Position numbers and translations under genes: made by a program
Origin: an uncultured Fusobacteriaceae bacterium
Lineage (GTDB): Bacteria > Fusobacteriota > Fusobacteriia > Fusobacteriales > Fusobacteriaceae
Assembly (NCBI GenBank): GCA_947072715.1
Contig: CAMTJB010000093.1
Coordinates: 1-5,390 of the forward strand
Direction of reading: 5' to 3'
DNA length: 5,390 nucleotides
Part shown: piece by piece, positions 1 to 4,239 of the stretch
Numbering within the stretch: the first letter of the stretch is position 1
Layout: each line of letters begins with the position of its first letter
Notes under the pieces: model-generated
Database searches by the model: none
Seen by the model: the letters and a program-made list of their open reading frames with translations, nothing else
Told to the model about the DNA's origin: nothing

Positions 1-1
1 T

Positions 2-487
2 AGAATTATAGAGTTAGGAGCTCAAATTACAGAAGATTATAAAAATGAAAAAGAAGACATAATCTTAGTTTGCCTTTTAAAAGGATCAATTATGTTTATG
101 GCAGATTTATGCAGAGAGATTAAATTACCAATAAAATTTGATTTCATGTCAGTTTCAAGTTATGGAGATGAGTTTGAATCTTCGAGAGAAGTTAAAATAG
201 TAAAAGAGTTAGATGAGCATATCTTAGATAAACATGTAATCATAGTTGAAGATATTGTAGACACTGGTAGAACTTTACAAAAGGTTAAACAAATCTTAGT
301 AAACAGAGAGCCTAAGTCATTTAAAATATGTACTCTTTTAGATAAGCCATCAAGAAGAGAGACTGAAATAGTAGCTGATTATATAGGGTTTACAATTCCA
401 GATGAATTTGTTTTAGGTTATGGATTAGACTTTAAACAAGAATATAGAAATATTCCATACGTAGCTGTAATGGGACCACTTAAATAA
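2..487 (+). CDS. hpt: Hypoxanthine phosphoribosyltransferase, 5'-truncated by window edge
   Basis: Cytosolic purine-salvage enzyme that joins hypoxanthine (often also guanine) to PRPP, giving IMP or GMP and pyrophosphate. The reading frame is open to the left edge. The visible 161 residues begin RIIELGAQI, which matches the family's early region, so roughly 15-20 N-terminal residues are missing; the internal Met at base 92 is not the start. Visible motifs, numbered from base 2: LKGS at 26-29 (the PPi-binding loop), SSYG at 52-55 (the flexible active-site loop), and EDIVDTGRTL at 83-92, the type I phosphoribosyltransferase PRPP-binding signature, whose Asp87 is the likely catalytic base. The C-terminus carries the family blocks LLDKPSRR, GYGLDF and YRNIPYVAV and ends at a normal place. 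rsmA follows after 14 nt, suggesting co-transcription. Family assignment is secure; base preference (hypoxanthine versus guanine or xanthine) cannot be read from sequence. Confidence 0.96.
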   Translation, partial: RIIELGAQITEDYKNEKEDIILVCLLKGSIMFMADLCREIKLPIKFDFMSVSSYGDEFESSREVKIVKELDEHILDKHVIIVEDIVDTGRTLQKVKQILVNREPKSFKICTLLDKPSRRETEIVADYIGFTIPDEFVLGYGLDFKQEYRNIPYVAVMGPLK

Positions 488-501
488 ACTAAGGAGCTAA
501 A

Positions 502-1308
502 ATGTCAGATTTTAAGCATAAAAAAAAGTTTGGGCAAAATTTCTTAACACATCAAAATGAAGTTTTAGAAAAGATTATGGAAGTTTCTAACGTTTCAGAA
601 GAAAATACTGTTATTGAGATTGGACCAGGAGAAGGAGCTCTAACGGAGCTTCTTCTAAAAGAAGGGAAAAAATTATTTTGTTTCGAAATAGATACTGATT
701 TAGAAAAAATATTAGATAAAAAATTCAGTTCTAATCCTAAATTTAATTTAAAAATGGGAGATGTATTAGAAGCAGATTTAAAAGAGATTTTAAAAGATGA
801 AAAAAATGTAAAAGTTGTAGCAAATATTCCATACTATATAACTTCACCTATAATTAATAAACTTATAGAAAATAGAGATAGAATTAGTGAAATATATATA
901 ATGGTACAAAAAGAAGTAGCAGAAAGAATATGCTCAAAAGCAGGAAAAGAAAGAAGTGTATTAACTTTAGCTGTAGAATATTTTGGAGAAGCAGAGTATT
1001 TATTCACAATACCTAAGGAATTTTTTACACCAGTTCCTAAAGTAGATTCAGCATTTATGTCTATAAAGCTATATAATGGAAAATATGAAAATCAAATAGA
1101 TGAAAATGTTTTTTTTAAATATGTTAAAGCTGCTTTTTCAAATAAAAGAAAAAATATCTTAAATAATCTTTCAACTTTAGGATATTCTAAAGATGAAGTA
1201 CGTGAAATTGTAAAAGAATTAGGAATTTCAGATAATGAAAGAGCAGAAAATATAACTATTGAAAAGTATATAGAGTTAGCTAAATATTTAGAGAATAAGA
1301 AAAAATAG
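502..1308 (+). CDS. rsmA: 16S rRNA (adenine1518-N6/adenine1519-N6)-dimethyltransferase RsmA (KsgA)
   Basis: SAM-dependent enzyme that dimethylates the two adjacent adenines in the helix 45 loop of 16S rRNA, a late checkpoint of 30S assembly. Loss of this enzyme is the classical route to kasugamycin resistance. Its 268 residues match the family length. Motifs in order: KKFGQNFL at 8-15; the Rossmann SAM loop GPGEG at 41-45 after VIEI; acidic Glu62 ending strand 2; GD at 86-87; catalytic NIPY at 108-111; then MVQKEVAERI, TPVPKVDSAF and SNKRKNILNNL, the conserved C-terminal RNA-binding part. AAGGAG at 491-496, 5 nt before the ATG, fixes the start. The gene lies 14 nt after hpt and 12 nt before the DUF4911 gene, with khpA and rimM downstream, a coherent 30S-maturation setting. 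All key residues are present and the gene looks functional. Confidence 0.97.
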   Translation: MSDFKHKKKFGQNFLTHQNEVLEKIMEVSNVSEENTVIEIGPGEGALTELLLKEGKKLFCFEIDTDLEKILDKKFSSNPKFNLKMGDVLEADLKEILKDEKNVKVVANIPYYITSPIINKLIENRDRISEIYIMVQKEVAERICSKAGKERSVLTLAVEYFGEAEYLFTIPKEFFTPVPKVDSAFMSIKLYNGKYENQIDENVFFKYVKAAFSNKRKNILNNLSTLGYSKDEVREIVKELGISDNERAENITIEKYIELAKYLENKKK

Positions 1309-1320
1309 GGGAAATGCCAA

Positions 1321-1563
1321 ATGTTAGGAAGTTATGAATTTTTAATTCAAAGTAGAAAAGAGGATATAGATTTTATAAATAAAATTATAGAGGCCTATGA
1401 AGGTATTGGAGTAGTAAGAACCATAAGTGCAGAGAAGGGGATTATTAACATAATAACTACTTATGATTATAAAAATTTTTTAAAAGAGATATTAGAAGAT
1501 TTGAATGAAAATTGGGTTAAAGCAGAAATAATAGAAGAAAAACCATGGTCAGGAGGGTTATAA
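1321..1563 (+). CDS. Small DUF4911-type protein, function unknown
   Basis: An 80-residue soluble protein with no signal peptide or membrane segment. The core at residues 22-44, including IIEAYEGIGVVRT and EKGIINI, resembles what I recall of DUF4911, a short family found in Fusobacteria and Clostridia; I know of no assigned function. Predicted layout is an alpha-beta-beta-alpha unit: an opening strand, a helix around 13-26, two strands around 29-46, then a helix around 50-63. That could suit a small ligand- or RNA-binding fold, but this is inference. AGGGGAA at 1307-1313, which overlaps the rsmA stop, lies about 7 nt before the ATG. The stop is 1 nt from the khpA start, and the last codons (Ser-Gly-Gly-Leu) contain khpA's Shine-Dalgarno, so translation of the two is probably coupled. 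The position between rsmA and khpA suggests, without proving, a role in ribosome or RNA metabolism. Confidence 0.8.
   Translation: MLGSYEFLIQSRKEDIDFINKIIEAYEGIGVVRTISAEKGIINIITTYDYKNFLKEILEDLNENWVKAEIIEEKPWSGGL
1551..1557 (+). promoter_or_regulatory. Shine-Dalgarno of khpA embedded in the preceding gene
   Basis: AGGAGGG lies 7 nt before the khpA ATG and is read through as the terminal Ser-Gly-Gly codons of the DUF4911 gene. It is the strongest match to the anti-Shine-Dalgarno in the window. Ribosomes finishing the upstream gene must cover it, which favours translational coupling and confirms the khpA start at 1565. Confidence 0.8.
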
Positions 1564-1564
1564 T

Positions 1565-1804
1565 ATGGAAAATTTAGAAAAATTATTAAGTTTCATAATC
1601 GGGGAATTAGTAGAAAAAAAAGATGAAATTAGAATTTCTTATGACGCAATAGATGACACGGTAATATTTAAAGTTAGCGTTGCTAAAGGTGAAATGGGTA
1701 AATTAATTGGAAAAAATGGACTTACAGCAAATGCTATAAGAGGAGTTATGCAAGCCTCTGGAGTAAAAGATAAGATGAATGTAAACGTGGAGTTTATAGA
1801 TTAA
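1565..1804 (+). CDS. khpA: KH-domain RNA-binding protein KhpA
   Basis: A small cytosolic RNA-binding protein made of a single KH domain (79 residues, the normal family length). In Firmicutes KhpA pairs with KhpB (Jag/EloR) and binds many RNAs, affecting cell elongation and division. The diagnostic GxxG loop is GKNG at residues 49-52, preceded by GKLI and followed by the helix LTANAIRGVMQAS; the preceding strand is TVIFKVSV at 32-39. The C-terminal NVNVEFID is the final strand. The start is fixed by a strong Shine-Dalgarno inside the upstream gene. It sits directly before rimM and trmD, its usual neighbours in many bacteria, where it normally follows rpsP (ribosomal protein S16); no rpsP is present here. 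Older annotations call the family YlqC or an RNA-binding UPF0109 protein. Confidence 0.93.
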   Translation: MENLEKLLSFIIGELVEKKDEIRISYDAIDDTVIFKVSVAKGEMGKLIGKNGLTANAIRGVMQASGVKDKMNVNVEFID

Positions 1805-1819
1805 TAGTTGGAGGAATAA

Positions 1820-2335
1820 ATGGATCAACTTCTAGTAGTAGGAAAAATAGGGGGAACTCACCATTTAAAAGGTGCAGTAAAACTTTATTCAAATGTCGGA
1901 GAACAAATTTATAATATAGAAGGTAATAAAGTAATAGTTGAACTGAATGAAGAAGATAGAAAAATATTAACAGTTAAAGAAGTATCTCCATTAGTGGGAG
2001 ATAAATGGATAATAGAATTTGAAGAGATAACTAATAAGACAGATGCTGGAAAGCTTATAAAAGCTTTCGTTAAAGTTAGAAGAGACTTATTAGGTGTAGA
2101 AGAGGACGAATATCTTTTAAATGATTTATTAGAAATGACTGTTATAAATCACGATGGTTTAGTTATAGGGAAAGTAGAAAATATATTTGATACAGCAGCA
2201 CATGAGATTTTAGAGGTTGAATCAGAAAAATATGAAGCTATGATTCCAAATGTAGATGAATTTATAAAGAAAATAGATTTTGAAAAGAAAGAGATACATG
2301 TTCATTTAATTGAGGGTATGCTTGAAACAAAATAA
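1820..2335 (+). CDS. rimM: Ribosome maturation factor RimM
   Basis: Assembly factor that binds ribosomal protein S19 and the 30S head and is needed for efficient 16S rRNA processing. It has 171 residues, typical for the family. The N-terminal RimM beta-barrel covers about residues 3-88, beginning VGKIGGTHHLKG at 7-18 and including the block around PLVGDKWIIEF and the TDAGKLIKAFV helix. The PRC-barrel domain covers about 96-167, with DEYLLNDLLEM, DGLVIGKV, the alanine-histidine turn before EILEVE, MIPNVDEFI and a closing GML. His15 occupies the place where most RimM proteins have Gly in the THGLKG motif. GGAGG at 1810-1814, 5 nt upstream, fixes the start. The gene is 15 nt after khpA and 17 nt before trmD, the classical rimM-trmD pair. 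Confidence 0.96.
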   Translation: MDQLLVVGKIGGTHHLKGAVKLYSNVGEQIYNIEGNKVIVELNEEDRKILTVKEVSPLVGDKWIIEFEEITNKTDAGKLIKAFVKVRRDLLGVEEDEYLLNDLLEMTVINHDGLVIGKVENIFDTAAHEILEVESEKYEAMIPNVDEFIKKIDFEKKEIHVHLIEGMLETK

Positions 2336-2352
2336 GGAAAGGGTCGCTAAAT

Positions 2353-3081
2353 ATGAAAATAAATATTCTAACATTATTTCCAGAATTTTTTTCAAATTTT
2401 AAATCTGAAAGTATAATAGGAAAAGCTTTAAATAGAGGACTTTTAGAAATTAATATCATCAATATAAGGGATTATTGCTTAGATAAACATAAACAAGCAG
2501 ATGATATCCCTTTTGGTGGTGGAGCTGGTATGGTAATGAAGGGAGAACCTATTTTAAGAGCATTGAAAGAGTTTGGTGGAAAAGTTATATATCCATCACC
2601 ACAAGGGATTGTTTATAATCAAAATATAGCTATAGAGTTATCTAAAGCTGAGGAGATAACAATACTTTGTGGACATTACGAAGGGATAGATGAAAGGGTT
2701 ATAGAAAATTATGTTGATATGGAAATTTCTATAGGGGATTTTGTATTAACAGGTGGAGAGATTCCTGCAATGATTATTGCGGATTCTGTAGCTAGAATGA
2801 TTCCTGAAGTAATAAAAAAAGATTCTTATGAAAATGATTCTTTTTTTAATGGATTATTAGATCACCCTCATTATACACAGCCAAGAGAATTTGAAGGATT
2901 AAAAGTTCCTGAAGTTTTATATTCGGGTCATCATAAAAAAATAGATGAGTGGAGACTTAAAGAGAGTTTGAAAAGAACAAAATTAAGAAGACCAGACTTA
3001 TTAAAAAATAGAGAGTTTTCAAAATTAGAAAAAAAACTGATGAAAGAAATAGAGGAGGAGCTAAAAAATGCCATTATATAA
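2353..3081 (+). CDS. trmD: tRNA (guanine37-N1)-methyltransferase TrmD
   Basis: Essential SPOUT-class, trefoil-knotted, homodimeric enzyme that uses SAM to make m1G37 next to the anticodon, preventing +1 frameshifting on tRNAs reading CNN codons. It has 242 residues, the normal length. Visible blocks: ILTLFPEFF at 5-13; the loop IPFGGGAGMVMK at 52-63; YPSPQG at 80-85; LCGHYEGIDERV at 105-116 and IGDFVLTGGEIPA at 127-139, which form the knot and SAM site; and LLDHPHYTQP at 168-177, whose Asp170 corresponds to the catalytic aspartate of characterised TrmD. The C-terminal basic helical domain follows GHHKKIDEWR and binds tRNA. A purine-rich AAGGAAAGGG at 2334-2343 serves as the ribosome binding site. 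The gene's last 14 nt overlap the next gene. No ribosomal protein L19 gene follows, unlike the common order. Confidence 0.98.
   Translation: MKINILTLFPEFFSNFKSESIIGKALNRGLLEINIINIRDYCLDKHKQADDIPFGGGAGMVMKGEPILRALKEFGGKVIYPSPQGIVYNQNIAIELSKAEEITILCGHYEGIDERVIENYVDMEISIGDFVLTGGEIPAMIIADSVARMIPEVIKKDSYENDSFFNGLLDHPHYTQPREFEGLKVPEVLYSGHHKKIDEWRLKESLKRTKLRRPDLLKNREFSKLEKKLMKEIEEELKNAII
3052..3060 (+). promoter_or_regulatory. Shine-Dalgarno of the carbonic anhydrase gene inside trmD
   Basis: GAGGAGGAG, read as consecutive Glu codons near the end of trmD, ends 7 nt before the ATG at 3068. It supports that start despite the 14-nt overlap and implies translational coupling to trmD. Confidence 0.75.
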
Positions 3082-3586
3082 ATTGGGAAATAGCACTCCT
3101 AAAATAGGTGAAAATAATTTTTTAGCAGATAGCTGTACAATCATTGGAGATGTAGAAACTGGCAGCAATGTAAGTATTTGGTATTCAGCAATTTTAAGAG
3201 CAGATGCTAGTAAAATAAAGATTGGAGATAATAGCAATATACAAGATAATTCAACTTTACACGGAGATATCACATCACCAGTAAATATTGGAAAAAATGT
3301 AACTGTAGGACATAATTGTGTTGTTCATGGCTGCACTGTAGGAGATAACGTAGTTATCGGAATGGGAAGTATAATTTTAAATGATAGTAAAATACCAAGT
3401 AATTGTATTGTTGCAGCAGGTTCTTTAGTAACAAAAAAACTAGAGATAGAAGAGGGAAGCTTAGTTGGTGGAAATCCAGCTAAAGTAATAAAGAAACTTT
3501 CTGAAGATAATATAAAATATATACAATATGCAAAGGATTTTTATATTAAAGATATAGAGTTATATAAAAAATTAGAAAAATTATAA
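3068..3586 (+). CDS. Gamma-class carbonic anhydrase-like left-handed beta-helix protein
   Basis: A 172-residue hexapeptide-repeat protein of the YrdA/PaaY/CamH-like gamma carbonic anhydrase family, expected to be a cytosolic trimer with zinc or iron bound between subunits. Repeats of the [LIV]-G-x-x type run from about residue 11 to 140 and build the beta-helix; a C-terminal helix (about 143-171) packs against it. The three metal histidines expected for the family are visible as His65 (in TLHGD), His82 (in VGHN) and His87 (in VVHGC), with the 5-residue spacing of the last two preserved. Arg44, Asp46, Gln59 and Asp60 match other conserved active-site positions. The short proton-shuttle acidic loop of archaeal Cam is absent, as in CamH-type proteins, so CO2 hydration is plausible but unproven; some relatives are thioesterases or of unknown activity. 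The gene overlaps trmD by 14 nt and probably ends the first operon. Confidence 0.9.
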   Translation: MPLYKLGNSTPKIGENNFLADSCTIIGDVETGSNVSIWYSAILRADASKIKIGDNSNIQDNSTLHGDITSPVNIGKNVTVGHNCVVHGCTVGDNVVIGMGSIILNDSKIPSNCIVAAGSLVTKKLEIEEGSLVGGNPAKVIKKLSEDNIKYIQYAKDFYIKDIELYKKLEKL

Positions 3587-3596
3587 AATAGTGAAG

Positions 3597-3641
3597 TGTT
3601 ATAAATCAAAGAGTTATTATTAATTGGATAGATTTATAATA
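3597..3641 (+). repeat. Inverted repeat spanning a putative -10 box
   Basis: TTATAAATC (3599-3607) and GATTTATAA (3631-3639) are exact reverse complements. Allowing one G-U pair the arms extend to 3597-3607 and 3631-3641, separated by 23 nt. Arm centres are 32 bp apart, about three helical turns. No T-run follows the right arm, so it is not an obvious intrinsic terminator. The right arm contains the TATAAT at 3635-3640. It could be a regulator-binding dyad, or a chance match in AT-rich DNA. Confidence 0.45.
3612..3640 (+). promoter_or_regulatory. Putative promoter for the SPOUT methyltransferase-polC unit
   Basis: This lies in the only sizeable intergenic gap (87 nt, 3587-3673). A perfect -10 hexamer TATAAT occurs at 3635-3640. 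The hexamer 17 bp upstream (AGTTAT, 3612-3617) is a poor match to TTGACA and there is no extended TG. Initiation near 3646-3648 would leave a short 5' leader of about 27 nt, with AGGGAAG (3658-3664) as ribosome binding site 9 nt before the ATG. It is supported only by position and the -10 match; AT-rich DNA makes such hexamers by chance. Confidence 0.45.
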
Positions 3642-3673
3642 AATTATTCAGAAATATAGGGAAGTGAAAATAA

Positions 3674-4237
3674 ATGAGACAAAGTATTTACTTAGCATTA
3701 GTGCATTATCCAGTGTATAACAAAAATAGTGATGTAGTTTGTACATCTGTTACAAACTTTGATATTCATGATATTTCAAGAACATCAAGAACTTACGGAG
3801 TAAAGCAATATCATATTATTGTACCTGTAGAAGCTCAGAAGCAGTTAACTGAAAGAATTATAGGTTACTGGCAAGATGGAGCTGGAGGACAATTTAATAA
3901 AGATAGAGAAGAGGCTTTCTCAGCAACGAGAGTTTATGAGAGCATTGAAAAATCAATTTCTGAAATAGAAAAAATAGAAGGAAAAAAGCCAAGAATAATA
4001 ACAACATCTGCAAAAATATTTCCTAATTCAATATCATATAAAGATTTAGGGGAAAAAATATTTGAAGATGATCAACCATACCTTTTATTATTTGGAACAG
4101 GATGGGGATTAGTAGATGAGGTTATGGATATGTCAGATTATATTTTAGAACCTATTAGAGGAAATTCTAAATACAATCACTTATCTGTTAGATCAGCAGT
4201 TTCTATAATTTTGGACAGACTTGTCGGAGAAAATTAA
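3674..4237 (+). CDS. TM1570-like SPOUT RNA methyltransferase (Methyltrn_RNA_4 type)
   Basis: A 187-residue predicted SAM-dependent RNA methyltransferase of the SPOUT superfamily, related to the structurally solved but functionally undefined TM1570 of Thermotoga maritima (family recalled, not searched). The N-terminal block IYLALVHYPVYNK (5-17) is characteristic, followed by VTNFDIHDISRTSRTYGV (26-43), which resembles the first Rossmann-like part of SPOUT folds. The likely trefoil-knot and SAM site are LLLFGTGWGL (137-146) and EPIRG (159-163) followed by YNHLSVRSA (167-175) and IILDRL (178-183). No separate RNA-binding domain is present. Its target nucleotide is not known to me. In Thermotoga the homologue also lies next to trmD, so proximity to trmD is a recurrent context. 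Here polC starts 2 nt after its stop. The start at 3674 is supported by AGGGAAG upstream. Confidence 0.88.
   Translation: MRQSIYLALVHYPVYNKNSDVVCTSVTNFDIHDISRTSRTYGVKQYHIIVPVEAQKQLTERIIGYWQDGAGGQFNKDREEAFSATRVYESIEKSISEIEKIEGKKPRIITTSAKIFPNSISYKDLGEKIFEDDQPYLLLFGTGWGLVDEVMDMSDYILEPIRGNSKYNHLSVRSAVSIILDRLVGEN
4226..4230 (+). promoter_or_regulatory. Shine-Dalgarno of polC inside the methyltransferase gene
   Basis: GGAGA lies 9 nt before the ATG at 4240 and inside the last codons of the upstream gene. It favours this start over an in-frame ATG at 4279, which has only a weaker purine-rich GAAGAAGA upstream, and implies coupled translation. Confidence 0.65.
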
Positions 4238-4239
4238 AA

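Noticed and set aside
2049..2068. Perfect 8-bp hairpin in rimM: GAAAGCTT and AAGCTTTC around ATAA, also giving two HindIII sites 10 bp apart
   Set aside because: It is short and AT-rich, has no T-run after it, and lies in the conserved AGKLIKAFV coding segment; chance is sufficient.
2262..2462. Minus-strand open frame of 66 codons over the rimM-trmD junction
   Set aside because: It lies antisense to two secure genes, has no ribosome binding site worth naming, and its hydrophobic Phe/Ile-rich product is what AT-rich antisense sequence yields.
3061..3273. Minus-strand open frame of 70 codons over the start of the carbonic anhydrase gene
   Set aside because: It is antisense to a well-supported gene with intact motifs; no leader or homology is apparent.
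3344..3358. GATAAC/GTTATC palindrome with a 3-nt centre in the carbonic anhydrase gene
   Set aside because: Six base pairs inside coding sequence; expected many times by chance.
3587..3673. Intrinsic terminator for the first operon in the intergenic gap
   Set aside because: The only stem present is AT-only with a 23-nt loop and is not followed by a T-run, so a terminator cannot be supported.
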